From CAYNST01 sp964546435 (lineage in GTDB: Bacteria > Pseudomonadota > Gammaproteobacteria > Pseudomonadales > Cellvibrionaceae): DNA of 64,000 nt. The stretch lies in contig CAZJKJ010000002.1 in the NCBI GenBank assembly GCA_964546435.1, forward strand, positions 1-64,000, written 5' to 3'. Shown here piece by piece: positions 1 through 8,637 of the stretch. A program made the translations under genes and the position numbers. How positions within the stretch are numbered: position 1 is the stretch's first letter; every line of letters starts with the position of its first letter. The notes beneath the pieces are model-generated. The model searched no databases. It saw only the letters and a program-made list of their open reading frames with translations, and was not told the origin of the DNA.

Positions 1-736
1 CGACCGGATCCCAGAACCACCAGCCGCCCCAGCCCAGTTCGTAATAGGCCCACCAGCTGCCGAGCATGAGCCCCAGGGTCTGGAAGGCCCAGGCCATGTT
101 GGTCCAGGGTCTGGACCAACGCGCCCAGGCGCTGTCCAGACGCCCGCCGAGGAGTGCCGCAATGGCAAAGGCAAAACAGACGGAAAATCCCACGTACCCC
201 ATATACAGGATCGGCGGGTGGATGATCATGCCGATATCCTGCAGCAGCGGATTCAGGTCACTGCCTTCCGCAACCGGATTGGGCAACAGTCGATCGAAAG
301 GATTTGATGTCATCAGGATAAACAGTAGGAAACCCACGGTGATAACGCCCAGCACCGACAGCACCCGGGCGAGCATGTCCAGCGGCAACTGCTTCGAGAA
401 CAGGGCCACCGCCAGAGTCCAGCCGGCCAGCACCAGGGCCCACAGCAGTACCGAGCCTTCGTGACCGCCCCAGACAGCCGTCACCTTGTAGAATTCCGGC
501 AACAGTGAATTGGAGTGTGATGCCACATACTTGACGGTGAAGTCGTCACCCAGAAACGACCACACCAATGCGCCGAACGCCACTGCCGTGAAGATAAAGA
601 CACCTGCGGTCAGCGAGCGCGCCGAAGACATCCAGATCACGCGACCGGTAAATGAACCGACCAGTGGTACAACTGATAGCAGAACTGACAGCACCAGCGC
701 CAGGATAAGCGCGAAGTGCCCGTACTCAGGTACCAT
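1..736 (-). CDS. ccmF: Cytochrome c heme lyase subunit CcmF (N-terminal part, cut by window edge)
   Basis: CcmF is the inner-membrane core of the system I heme lyase that attaches heme to apocytochromes c in the periplasm. About 245 residues are visible, starting at an ATG at 736 and running off the left edge. The fragment is a chain of hydrophobic segments. It carries VTAVWGGHEGSVLLW near residue 85 and the tryptophan-rich WWAYYELGWGGWWFWDP motif near its truncated end, the WWD signature shared by heme-handling proteins. Its start overlaps the ccmE stop by 11 bases, as expected for translational coupling inside the ccm operon. Identification is firm; whether the rest of the gene is intact cannot be seen. 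Confidence 0.95.
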   Translation of the reverse strand, partial: MVPEYGHFALILALVLSVLLSVVPLVGSFTGRVIWMSSARSLTAGVFIFTAVAFGALVWSFLGDDFTVKYVASHSNSLLPEFYKVTAVWGGHEGSVLLWALVLAGWTLAVALFSKQLPLDMLARVLSVLGVITVGFLLFILMTSNPFDRLLPNPVAEGSDLNPLLQDIGMIIHPPILYMGYVGFSVCFAFAIAALLGGRLDSAWARWSRPWTNMAWAFQTLGLMLGSWWAYYELGWGGWWFWDPV

Positions 737-1190
737 AATTCATCCCCTTGCAGGACTCGTTGTGCTTCTCGACATCTGTCATTGAATCCGCCACTTCCGG
801 CGGCACGTAGTTTTCATCGTGCTTGGCGAGCACCTGGCTCGCCACCAAAACCCCGTCATCACCGACTTTTCCACTGATCACCGCCGCTTCGCCTTCGCCA
901 AAAATGTCCGGCAGCAGGCCGCTGTATACCACCTTCAAGCGCGCCATGCCGTCGGTGATCTCGAACTCGGTATGCAGCCGGTCCTTGGCCGCGACAAGGG
1001 TTCCGGGCACCACGCAGCCGCCGGCCCGGATGGATTTGTGCAGAGGCGCTTCGCCCGAAACGATTTTTGAAACCGGAAAGAAATAGTCGGCGTAATTGCG
1101 CATGGCGTACATGCTGAGCCCAACCACGATGCTGCTGGCCGATACGATAGCCAGCACGAACCACAGGCGTTGCTTGCGACGGGGATGCAT
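726..1190 (-). CDS. ccmE: Cytochrome c-type biogenesis heme chaperone CcmE
   Basis: CcmE carries heme covalently in the periplasm and delivers it to CcmF/CcmH. The 154-residue product has a short basic N-terminus, one membrane anchor at about residues 9-29, and a beta-barrel OB domain. The heme-binding motif HDENY is present (His about 124, Tyr about 128), matching the HxxxY signature. Length is normal for the family. It lies 4 bases downstream of ccmD and overlaps ccmF, so it belongs to the same minus-strand transcript. Confidence 0.96.
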   Translation of the reverse strand: MHPRRKQRLWFVLAIVSASSIVVGLSMYAMRNYADYFFPVSKIVSGEAPLHKSIRAGGCVVPGTLVAAKDRLHTEFEITDGMARLKVVYSGLLPDIFGEGEAAVISGKVGDDGVLVASQVLAKHDENYVPPEVADSMTDVEKHNESCKGMNYGT

Positions 1191-1194
1191 AACT

Positions 1195-1401
1195 CTAAAT
1201 CTCCTCGGGACCGTTTGATGATCGGGGCCCCTGACGACGCGCGAGCGCGTTCTGCTGCCTGACGAATTTCCTGAACTGCCAGCGAGGTTGCATGATCAGA
1301 TACAGCAGCCCCAGCCAGGTGACAATATAACAACTCCAGACGAAAGGCCCGTGGCCATCCATCCAGAGAAACGACTGAAAATCCGAAAATTGCAGCTTCA
1401 T
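1195..1401 (-). CDS. ccmD: Heme exporter accessory protein CcmD
   Basis: CcmD is a small single-span membrane protein that helps release holo-CcmE from the CcmABC complex. The 68-residue product has the conserved N-terminal FLWMDGHGPFVW segment, one membrane helix (about residues 20-38) and a basic, glutamine- and arginine-rich cytoplasmic tail. It sits between ccmC and ccmE as in other proteobacteria. Confidence 0.92.
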   Translation of the reverse strand: MKLQFSDFQSFLWMDGHGPFVWSCYIVTWLGLLYLIMQPRWQFRKFVRQQNALARRQGPRSSNGPEEI

Positions 1402-1439
1402 GACTCGATGACTTCTCTGTAAACCAACTTTGAGCGACT

Positions 1440-2186
1440 TTAACGGCCCCCGGCAGACACCAGAGTGCGTACCCAGGATGTCCGTTGCTCACGCTTGAGG
1501 ATTTCGATGCGTGTACGCGCAATCAGCGCCCAGGCATAAAACACATAAAAACCGATAATCATCACAATCAGCGGATACGCCATGCTCGGATCGATGCTGG
1601 ACTTGCCCACCAGCTTCAGCGATGCCGGCTGATGCAAGGTGTACCACCAATCGACCGATTTGTAGATTATCGGAATGTTCACCATGCCAACGAGCCCCAG
1701 CACAGCGCCGGTCTTGTCGGCGGTATCCTGATTCTGGTAGGCCTCGTGGAGCGCTATGATGCCCAGATAAAGCAGAAACTGCACGAACATTGATGTTATT
1801 CGACCATCCCAGACCCACCAGGTGCCCCAGGTCGGCTTACCCCATACTGCCCCTGTGAACAGGGCCACAAAAGTCAGTATCGCGCCGATGGGCGCGGCGC
1901 ATTTCATTACCATGAAAGAGAGCTTCATGCGCCAGATCAAACCAATGGCACCCGCAATCGCCATCACGTAGTACCCCGCCATGGACAAAATGGCTGCGGG
2001 AACATGGATGTACATGATGCGGGCGCTATTGCCCTGCTTGTGATCGGCGGGCGCGAACGCCAGCCCCCAGACCGACCCGAGGATCAGCAGCACGGCTGCG
2101 ACCAGCCCGATCCACGGGAGCCACTTGCCGGTCTTCTCATAAAACCAGCGCGGTGAACCCAGTCTGTGAAACCATTGCCATGCCAC
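1440..2186 (-). CDS. ccmC: Heme exporter membrane protein CcmC
   Basis: CcmC handles heme at the periplasmic face and loads it onto CcmE. The chosen GTG start at 2186 gives 248 residues beginning VAWQWFHRLGSPRW, the family's usual N-terminus and length, and is preceded by AGAGG at suitable distance. The frame is open back to an ATG at 2261, but that would add 25 unusual residues and overlap ccmB. Six membrane segments are visible, along with the heme-handling motif WGTWWVWDGRITS and FAPADHKQGNSARIMYIHVPAA. It follows ccmB in the operon. Confidence 0.95.
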   Translation of the reverse strand: MAWQWFHRLGSPRWFYEKTGKWLPWIGLVAAVLLILGSVWGLAFAPADHKQGNSARIMYIHVPAAILSMAGYYVMAIAGAIGLIWRMKLSFMVMKCAAPIGAILTFVALFTGAVWGKPTWGTWWVWDGRITSMFVQFLLYLGIIALHEAYQNQDTADKTGAVLGLVGMVNIPIIYKSVDWWYTLHQPASLKLVGKSSIDPSMAYPLIVMIIGFYVFYAWALIARTRIEILKREQRTSWVRTLVSAGGR

Positions 2187-2244
2187 CGTTATCCACCTCT
2201 GTTTAAATGAGTAAAGGCCGTACCAGCCCGTGTGCGTTTGTCGG

Positions 2245-2940
2245 TCATACCCGTACACCAATCCGGAGACTTGCTGCGATGGCGAAGGGCGCCAGCACCG
2301 CCCACCCGATCAGCATGGCGGTCAAAATAGCAAGTTCCGCCCCTACCGGAAATCCTGCAATGGCGTTTTTCACCGCGCCGGCGCCAAATATCAGCACCGG
2401 TACATAAAAAGGCATGATGACCAGAGACAACAACAAGCCGCCCTTGCGCAAGCTCACCACCAACGCCGCCCCGATGGACCCGACCAGGCTCAGACTGCCC
2501 GTGCCCGCCAGCAGCGTCAGCATCATGATGCCGTAACCCTCGGCCGGCAAGGCCAGCATCACCCCGAACAGCGGCGTCAGCAAGGTGAGCGGTATACCGG
2601 TCACCAGCCAGTGCACCAGTACCTTTGTGAGAATGAGCACGGCCAGGGGCTGAGGGCTCAACGCCAGTTGTTCCAGCGACCCGTCCTCATAATCGGCGCG
2701 GAACAGGCCATCAAGGGAGAGCAGCGTCGCCAGCAGGGCAATAACCCAGATCATTCCGGGTGCCAGCTGTGCCAGCAGTGTGCTCTCCGCGGAAATTCCC
2801 AGCGGGATGAACACCACTACCATCAGGAAAAATATGAGTGGATTGGCCAGATCCCCTTTATGCCGCAGGGAGATGAGCAACTCACGCCGCAGACTGGCCC
2901 CCAGGGCCCGCCGCAGACTTGAAGGCGCCGCCGAGGTCAC
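2245..2940 (-). CDS. ccmB: Heme exporter ABC permease CcmB
   Basis: Membrane subunit of the CcmAB ABC transporter that drives release of heme-loaded CcmE. The 231 residues form about six hydrophobic segments and contain the typical N-terminal RRELLISLRHKGDLANPL and the DEDGSLEQL-like segment DYEDGSLEQLALSPQPL. The start is GTG at 2940, overlapping the ccmA stop as GTGA, so translation is probably coupled to ccmA. Confidence 0.95.
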   Translation of the reverse strand: MTSAAPSSLRRALGASLRRELLISLRHKGDLANPLIFFLMVVVFIPLGISAESTLLAQLAPGMIWVIALLATLLSLDGLFRADYEDGSLEQLALSPQPLAVLILTKVLVHWLVTGIPLTLLTPLFGVMLALPAEGYGIMMLTLLAGTGSLSLVGSIGAALVVSLRKGGLLLSLVIMPFYVPVLIFGAGAVKNAIAGFPVGAELAILTAMLIGWAVLAPFAIAASLRIGVRV

Positions 2941-3599
2941 AGTTCGACCTCGGTTGCCGGCGACAATTCCACCACCCGGACCTGCGGTATATCGAGCGGC
3001 TGGTGGGTTGTGAGCACGATCATGCCGCCCGCCTGCGCATGCTCCAGCAGGCGTCTTTCCAGCGCCCGCACCCCGTCTTTGTCGATGGCCGTGAATGGTT
3101 CATCCAGAATCCACAAGGGTGCCGCCGATACATACAGGCGCGCCAGCGCGACGCGCCGCATCTGCCCGGCAGACATCTGATGACAGGGTATGTCTTCATA
3201 ACCTGCAAGCCCGAGTTGTGCCAGAGCTTCTTCGATCGAGCCGGGAAACGCGCGCCCGTGGACCCCGAATATCCAGGTCAGATTCTCCCGCGCCGTGAGG
3301 GTTTTTTTGACACCGGGCTGATGCCCCAGATACAGCATGGCGTCGCGCATGTCGTAATCCGGGTGACGGTAAGGTTGGTCGTTCCAGAGCAGCTGCCCGG
3401 ACCAATCGGAAAACAGGCCGCAGAGGGCGCGCATGAATGTGGTTTTACCAGCGCCATTGGGGCCAGCTACCTGCACGATCGCGCCGGTTTCGATACGGAA
3501 TGAGACCGGCCGGAACAACGCTGCGCCGTCCCGCTCGCAGGACAGATCCCGGCATTCCAGAGACTGTTGACGTTTCATCATCACCACGGCTGAAGCCAT
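2937..3599 (-). CDS. ccmA: Heme exporter ATP-binding protein CcmA
   Basis: ATPase of the CcmAB transporter used in c-type cytochrome maturation. It shows Walker A GPNGAGKTT, ABC signature SAGQMRRVALARL and Walker B LWILDEPF. The start is uncertain. ATG 3599, preceded by AGGCGGG, gives 220 residues. The double ATG at 3581/3578 would give 213-214 residues, closest to the family. The frame is open to 3662 without homology. First gene of the visible operon, divergent from the FliK-like gene. Confidence 0.95.
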   Translation of the reverse strand: MASAVVMMKRQQSLECRDLSCERDGAALFRPVSFRIETGAIVQVAGPNGAGKTTFMRALCGLFSDWSGQLLWNDQPYRHPDYDMRDAMLYLGHQPGVKKTLTARENLTWIFGVHGRAFPGSIEEALAQLGLAGYEDIPCHQMSAGQMRRVALARLYVSAAPLWILDEPFTAIDKDGVRALERRLLEHAQAGGMIVLTTHQPLDIPQVRVVELSPATEVEL

Positions 3600-3851
3600 T
3601 GTTCCCGCCTGTCCGGGCTGGCAGCCAGGGCAGAAGGAGCGCAGTTTGGCGGTTCCAAACAAGCGACCGATAACGACTTAAGGCGAAACCAGGGCCTGAT
3701 TGTCGGCAAAGGGCGCAAGTTTAGCTAAATGCGTGCCGTAAATGAAGGAATTTGGGATAGCGGCGGCTGCGGACGGGTCTGGTGGACCCCAATGTCCGGG
3801 GGAGCGACTATTGTTAGAGAAGGCCCTCCACAATGCGATCGCTCTGCTTTC

Positions 3852-5318
3852 ATGGTCATTCACAACAACCTCCCGCCTGCCACCCTGCCCTCCGGGCCGG
3901 CTCCCGGGCCGTCCTTGCCGGCGCTGGCAAAAGAGCTGGGCATTCAGGTCAATCAGGTGATCCAGGCTCAGGTCGTCCGCCTTACCGCCGTAACAGAAAG
4001 TGAACGCCAGGCACTGCTGGCGGCACGGGTGCCGGCCACTCCGGGCCCAGCCAGGGTCAATCCCCTGATGGAGATACTGAAATCGCCGGACCTGCAGCTG
4101 GCACAGCTTAAGGTGGACGACAAAGTATTCAGCACGCTGACCAATCAGCCGCTGCTACCCCGGCAGGCGGTAAACATCTTGCTGGACCGCTTCGGCAATT
4201 TGAAACTGGTGCCGGCGGCATCAGCGTTGCCCAAGACTCTCTTGCAAAGCCCCGCTACGGTCATGCAAAGCCCCACCACGGTCCAGACGGCGAACCCGGG
4301 CGCCTTGCAGCTCAAGCTGCTGGAGCCGCTTCTGCGGCAGCAAAGCCACCTGGCTCTTGCCACCGCCATGCGCCAGGTTTTACCCCAGGCCGAGCCCTTG
4401 CACCGGCTGCTGAATGCAGTCAAACCCTGGCTGGCGCCGCGCCCGATGGCCGCCGCTGGCAACCCGGCCGCAGGCCCGGCGAGTGAGCTGATCGCCACCC
4501 TGCGGCTGCTCGGGGGAAATTCTCCGGCGCTGGCCAACCTGACCAAGGAAGGGCTCAATGATCTGAAACTGGCATTGCGGGACAGCGGCATCGGCCTGGA
4601 GCGCCATCTGGCACAGACCGGATCGACCGCTTCACCGCAGCGCGATACCAAATTTTTGCTGATCAGGGCGCTCCACGCTCTCGCCGGGCTGGGGTTTTCC
4701 AACCGTGTTGCTCCGCACAACGGGCCGCCGGCAACCGGCCTGGATCAGGCCCTGGAATCCATCCTCGGGCCGGCCTGGACTGCTCGAAATACGGCATCTG
4801 CAGACACCGACGGAACCGCCCGTCAGCACTTGCAGCGTCTTGTGACCCTGGCCGAAGCCGCCCTTGCCCAGGTGCAGTCGAACCAGTACCGGAGCGTCAG
4901 CGCCCAGACGGCCGAAGGCGCACTGACGACGAATTTTTTCACGGATATTCCACTGCGCCTCGCCGACGGCTTCGTCACCGTATTCTTCCAGTTTCAGGAG
5001 ATCAAGGATCCGGAAAAGAAACGCAAGCGCGGCCACAAGGCCGAGAAGCCCCGCTCCCGCTGGGTGGTATTCATGGAAATGACCATCGAAGATCAGGGGC
5101 AACTCGCGGTTGAAGTATCCGTCGTCGACAAACAGGTGGACGCGCAGTTCTGGAGCAGTCATGCCAGCCTGCGGGAAGACGCTCAGCGCGGCATGCAGCA
5201 ACTCCGCCAGCAACTGGAAGGTCAGGGCCTGACCGTCACCGATCTGCGCTGCTCGCCCGCGCCCATTCCGCAAAAAAATGTGCGGCTTGATTACTCCTTG
5301 ATTGATGTGAAAACCTGA
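3852..5318 (+). CDS. FliK C-terminal-domain-like protein (flagellar hook-length control family)
   Basis: The last 140 or so residues match the Flg_hook domain found at the C-terminus of FliK: a region rich in VTVFFQFQE, RWVVFMEMTIEDQGQLAVEVSVVDKQVDAQFW and a coiled segment ending NVRLDYSLIDVKT. The first 330 residues are rich in Pro, Ala, Leu and Gln and look poorly ordered, as in FliK. The ATG at 3852 (488 residues) is preferred; the frame is open to 3729, but the added residues look non-native. Homologues of this type sit beside ccmA in Pseudomonas, away from flagellar operons. The stop overlaps the start of the FlhB-like gene (TGATG), so the two probably work together. Function unproven. 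Confidence 0.75.
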   Translation: MVIHNNLPPATLPSGPAPGPSLPALAKELGIQVNQVIQAQVVRLTAVTESERQALLAARVPATPGPARVNPLMEILKSPDLQLAQLKVDDKVFSTLTNQPLLPRQAVNILLDRFGNLKLVPAASALPKTLLQSPATVMQSPTTVQTANPGALQLKLLEPLLRQQSHLALATAMRQVLPQAEPLHRLLNAVKPWLAPRPMAAAGNPAAGPASELIATLRLLGGNSPALANLTKEGLNDLKLALRDSGIGLERHLAQTGSTASPQRDTKFLLIRALHALAGLGFSNRVAPHNGPPATGLDQALESILGPAWTARNTASADTDGTARQHLQRLVTLAEAALAQVQSNQYRSVSAQTAEGALTTNFFTDIPLRLADGFVTVFFQFQEIKDPEKKRKRGHKAEKPRSRWVVFMEMTIEDQGQLAVEVSVVDKQVDAQFWSSHASLREDAQRGMQQLRQQLEGQGLTVTDLRCSPAPIPQKNVRLDYSLIDVKT

Positions 5319-5656
5319 TGAACGCCAAACCCGGAACATTGAGACCCGAACTGCAGAAAGCCGTCGCATTGTATTACGACGGCAGCGGCGCGCCCCAGGT
5401 AACCGCCAAAGGACTCGGCGATGACGCCCTGGCTCTTATCGAGCAGGCCAGACAGGACAACATTCCCCTGTGCGACAACCCGGCCCTGGTCGAACTGCTG
5501 GCCGAGATCGAAGTCGGCGAATCCATCCCTGAAGCACTCTATATCGCCGTTGCCCATATCATCGCCTTCGCCTATCAGCTGCGGCATACCGAGTTGACCG
5601 GTCCGCCTCTCCCGAAAACCGGCGGTTCAGAAACCGGACCCAGGCTGAAAATCTAG
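5318..5656 (+). CDS. FlhB cytoplasmic-domain-like protein (type III export switch family, stand-alone)
   Basis: A 112-residue protein resembling the cytoplasmic domain of FlhB/YscU, the substrate-specificity switch of flagellar and type III export. Recognisable parts are AVALYYDGSGAPQVTAKGLGDDALALIEQARQ and the helix-rich IPLCDNPALVELLAEIEVGESIPEALY. The membrane part is absent and so is the autocleaved NPTH loop. Its start overlaps the FliK-like stop by one base. Stand-alone FlhB-C homologues are known in many flagellated proteobacteria. A regulatory role together with the FliK-like neighbour is inference. Confidence 0.75.
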   Translation: MNAKPGTLRPELQKAVALYYDGSGAPQVTAKGLGDDALALIEQARQDNIPLCDNPALVELLAEIEVGESIPEALYIAVAHIIAFAYQLRHTELTGPPLPKTGGSETGPRLKI

Positions 5657-5704
5657 GTGGCGCTTGGTGCGTCTGACAGAAAGCTCCTCTGCCATCTTCG
5701 ATAT

Positions 5705-6361
5705 TCAGATATCCAGATCGGGCAATCCCGTTTTATCGCGGGTCTGCAGATTGCAATAGCCGCCCGGGTTCTTGGCCAGATACTGCTGGTGATAGGGTTC
5801 GGCAAAATAGAACGGCCCGGCCGGTTGGATTTCCGTAGTGATCACGGGTGCGCCCGGCACGCTGTCCAGCCGGGCCTGGTACTGCTGTCTGCTGTGTTCC
5901 GCCAATGCTCGTTGATCTTCATTGAACCAATAGATCCCCGACCGGTACTGGGTACCGCGATCATTCGCCTGCTTCATGCCCTGGGTGGGATCATGATTTT
6001 CCCAGAAGAGTTTCAGCAACGTCCCGTAGCTCACTTGGGCGGGGTCGAAAATGACCAGCACCACCTCATTGTGGCCGGTGCGCCCGCTGCAGACTTCCTC
6101 GTAAGCAGGATTGGGTGTGAAGCCGCCGCTGTAACCCACGGCAGTCGTAAAGATGCCGGGTTGTTGCCAGAACAACCGTTCAACCCCCCAGAAACACCCC
6201 ATGCCAAACAGGGCCTGCTCACAGTGAGCCGGATATTCCGTGAGGGAGCTGCCCAGAACATCATGCCGTGAGGGCACATCCACTGCCTGGTCCCGTCCCG
6301 GGAGCGCTGTATCCGCCGTGGGCATCATCATTTTGCTGCTTGCGCTATCAAACCATCCCAT
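5705..6361 (-). CDS. msrA: Peptide methionine-S-sulfoxide reductase MsrA
   Basis: Reduces the S-epimer of methionine sulfoxide in proteins, repairing oxidative damage. The 218-residue protein has the catalytic GCFWG motif near residue 56, followed by VGYSGGFTPNPAYEEVCSGRTGHNEVV and the downstream DPTQGMKQANDRGTQYRSGIYW region that are diagnostic for MsrA. The first 45 or so residues are a variable extension also seen in E. coli-type MsrA. Transcribed with, and directly downstream of, the methyltransferase gene (12-base gap). Confidence 0.95.
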   Translation of the reverse strand: MGWFDSASSKMMMPTADTALPGRDQAVDVPSRHDVLGSSLTEYPAHCEQALFGMGCFWGVERLFWQQPGIFTTAVGYSGGFTPNPAYEEVCSGRTGHNEVVLVIFDPAQVSYGTLLKLFWENHDPTQGMKQANDRGTQYRSGIYWFNEDQRALAEHSRQQYQARLDSVPGAPVITTEIQPAGPFYFAEPYHQQYLAKNPGGYCNLQTRDKTGLPDLDI

Positions 6362-6373
6362 TCTGGCACCTCG

Positions 6374-7105
6374 TTAAAGTCCACGAATATTGGGCACTGA
6401 CGGTACATCAAGGACATAGCCGGAGCAACTGTGAGGCGCCGGCACCGCCCAACCGTGCAACTCCGCAGCCAGCCGGTCGGCGCAGTTCAATGCCATTGCG
6501 GTGAAAGGCGGGCGCCCCGGATCCGTCAACACGGTGCGCACGCCGGCCTTCGCAGCCCGGCGGAGCAGGTTGAAAAGCGGCTTCTCCAGATGATCCCAGA
6601 AGCAGATATCGCTACCGATCATCAGGTCGAATTGACTCAGCATGGCACCGGTCAGCTTCTCATAGCTCGAATGAAGTGTGCTGACCTCCACGCCGTTGAG
6701 ACTGGCGTGAAGGTGCATAAAAGGAAAAACCGACGCGTCGATATCGGAACCGGTTACCCGACAACCAAATTGCTTTGCGCAAAAAATCCCCGCGATACCC
6801 CAGCCGCATCCGATTTCCAGAACTCGGCACCCCGGTGGCAAATCGCAATCGGAAAGATAATCCATGAGGATGATGCTCGACTTCCAGACCTTGTTGCCGT
6901 GATGACTCGGACTGCCGACCTCTCGCCGGAGCCGCCGGATTTCCCGATGGTTGCCCTTGAATACGTCGATCCCGAAGAGCGTGTGCTGATTGCGAGGGGG
7001 GGAATTTGCGGACAAAGAGACTACTCCGTGGCGGCTGCCGCCGGAGTGCTCCCCCGGCAATGCCTTTCCAGCATTTGTTTCAGTGGTATCATGCGGCGCA
7101 GTCAA
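6374..7105 (-). CDS. Class I SAM-dependent methyltransferase, substrate unknown
   Basis: A Rossmann-fold methyltransferase: motif I VLEIGCGWGIAGIF near residue 93, an acidic residue ending strand 2 (GSDID), and FDLMIGSDICFWD as motif IV. The overall pattern is closest to the Methyltransf_16/PrmA-like group that modifies proteins, but the substrate cannot be read from sequence. The longest frame begins at a TTG at 7105. The first 40 residues are poorly conserved-looking and the true start may be internal. Divergent from ppx, whose start lies 20 bases away, so their promoters must overlap the coding ends. Confidence 0.75.
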   Translation of the reverse strand: MTAPHDTTETNAGKALPGEHSGGSRHGVVSLSANSPPRNQHTLFGIDVFKGNHREIRRLRREVGSPSHHGNKVWKSSIILMDYLSDCDLPPGCRVLEIGCGWGIAGIFCAKQFGCRVTGSDIDASVFPFMHLHASLNGVEVSTLHSSYEKLTGAMLSQFDLMIGSDICFWDHLEKPLFNLLRRAAKAGVRTVLTDPGRPPFTAMALNCADRLAAELHGWAVPAPHSCSGYVLDVPSVPNIRGL

Positions 7106-7125
7106 TTTGCAGAGTGACCCACGCC

Positions 7126-8637
7126 ATGATGCGGAACCTCGAATCCCCTTACTTCGCGGCCATTGATCTCGGCTCCAACAGCTTTCATATGGTCATCGCC
7201 CGCGTGAACGAGGGGACGCTGGAGATCGTGGACAGGGTGAAGGAGATGGTACAGATCGGCCGGGGGATGCACAACGGCAGCATCGCCGCCAGCGCTCAAG
7301 AGCGGGCCCTGGACTGCCTCAAGCGATTTTCTGAACGCATTCGCGACATTCCCGTCAGCCAGGTGCGCGCGGTGGGCACCAAAAGCCTGCGCTCGGCCAA
7401 GAATGCCGGTCATTTTCTCCGGCGCGCGGAAGCTGCACTCGGACAACCCATCGCCATTATTTCCGGTTACGAGGAAGCCCGTCTGGTTTACTGCGGAATT
7501 GCCCGGGCAATCAATACCGACAGCAGCCGGCGGCTGGTCATTGATATCGGCGGCGGCAGCACTGAATTCATTATCGGTCAGGGGGACGAACCGAGTCTGC
7601 TCGAAAGCATGAGCTTCGGCTGCGTTGTCTATACCGAGGATTTCCGGCTCGAAGACAGCGTCAATTCACGCAACATGCGCAATGCCTATCTGGCAACCAG
7701 TAAAGAGCTGGAAGGCATACGCTCCACGTATCTGCGCAACGGTTGGGATGTGGTCTACGGAACGTCCGGCACCATGCGGGCAATCGCCGAACTGCTGGGC
7801 GGCAATGAAGGCGATGCGGTGATCCGCGCAGACGCGCTGCGCGCCCTGTACGATGCCACGGCTGAATCTCATTCCCAGAACCTCACGGGAATACCCGAAT
7901 TGCGCCGCAGCGTCCTGCCGGCAGGCATCGCGATCCTCAAGGCCGTGTTCGACCGTTTTAAAATCGACCTGCTGCATGTCGCCGACGCTTCTCTTAAAGA
8001 AGGATTGCTTTACGACACCATAGGCCGGTTAACGAGTGTGGACGCACGCCATACGGCGGTGGCCAAGCTTCAGAAACAGTATTTCGTCGACACCCGCCAG
8101 GCCGACCGGGTCGCGGAGTGCGCCCTGTCGTTCTGGCAGTTGATCAGGAGCCCGTCGCTGCCGGGGGTTTCCCGCACCAAGGTCCTCATCTGGGCCGCGA
8201 AACTGCACGAAGTCGGCCTCGGCATTTCCCACTCCAAGCATCACAACCACAGTTTTTACATACTCAAACACAGCGATCTTGCCGGGTTCGGGCGCTATGA
8301 GCAGTTCATTCTCGCCTGCGTGGTGCGGGCGCACCGCAAAAAGCTCAATGACGGCCGCTTTGAAGGCATGCAGGAACCGGAAATCCGTGCGATTCTGCCG
8401 ATTGTTCTTTGCTTGCGACTGGCGGTAGTCCTGTTGCGTCGCCGGGAACCTCTGGAGGAGATGCCGCAGTTGCGCGGCGAAAATCATCGATTTGAATTGC
8501 AGTTTCCCGTCGGCTGGCTGGAAAGAAACCCGCTCACGGCCGTCAGCCTGTCCGATGAGATCCATCAGTTCAAGAACGTGGGCGTTCATCTGGAAATCAA
8601 AGAACAGCCGCAGCCCGAGGATCCACCAATCCAATGA
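7126..8637 (+). CDS. ppx: Exopolyphosphatase (Ppx/GppA family)
   Basis: Hydrolyses terminal phosphates of polyphosphate, or pppGpp in related enzymes. The ATG at 7126 (503 residues) places the ASKHA phosphate-1 motif YFAAIDLGSNSFHMVIARV at the N-terminus. Phosphate-2 VIDIGGGSTEFIIG follows near residue 140. The C-terminal half, with HEVGLGISHSKHHNHSFYIL, is the HD-like helical domain of long Ppx enzymes. The frame is open further upstream but without homology. Its stop overlaps the J-domain gene start (ATGA). Discrimination between Ppx and GppA rests on length and the C-terminal domain. Confidence 0.9.
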   Translation: MMRNLESPYFAAIDLGSNSFHMVIARVNEGTLEIVDRVKEMVQIGRGMHNGSIAASAQERALDCLKRFSERIRDIPVSQVRAVGTKSLRSAKNAGHFLRRAEAALGQPIAIISGYEEARLVYCGIARAINTDSSRRLVIDIGGGSTEFIIGQGDEPSLLESMSFGCVVYTEDFRLEDSVNSRNMRNAYLATSKELEGIRSTYLRNGWDVVYGTSGTMRAIAELLGGNEGDAVIRADALRALYDATAESHSQNLTGIPELRRSVLPAGIAILKAVFDRFKIDLLHVADASLKEGLLYDTIGRLTSVDARHTAVAKLQKQYFVDTRQADRVAECALSFWQLIRSPSLPGVSRTKVLIWAAKLHEVGLGISHSKHHNHSFYILKHSDLAGFGRYEQFILACVVRAHRKKLNDGRFEGMQEPEIRAILPIVLCLRLAVVLLRRREPLEEMPQLRGENHRFELQFPVGWLERNPLTAVSLSDEIHQFKNVGVHLEIKEQPQPEDPPIQ

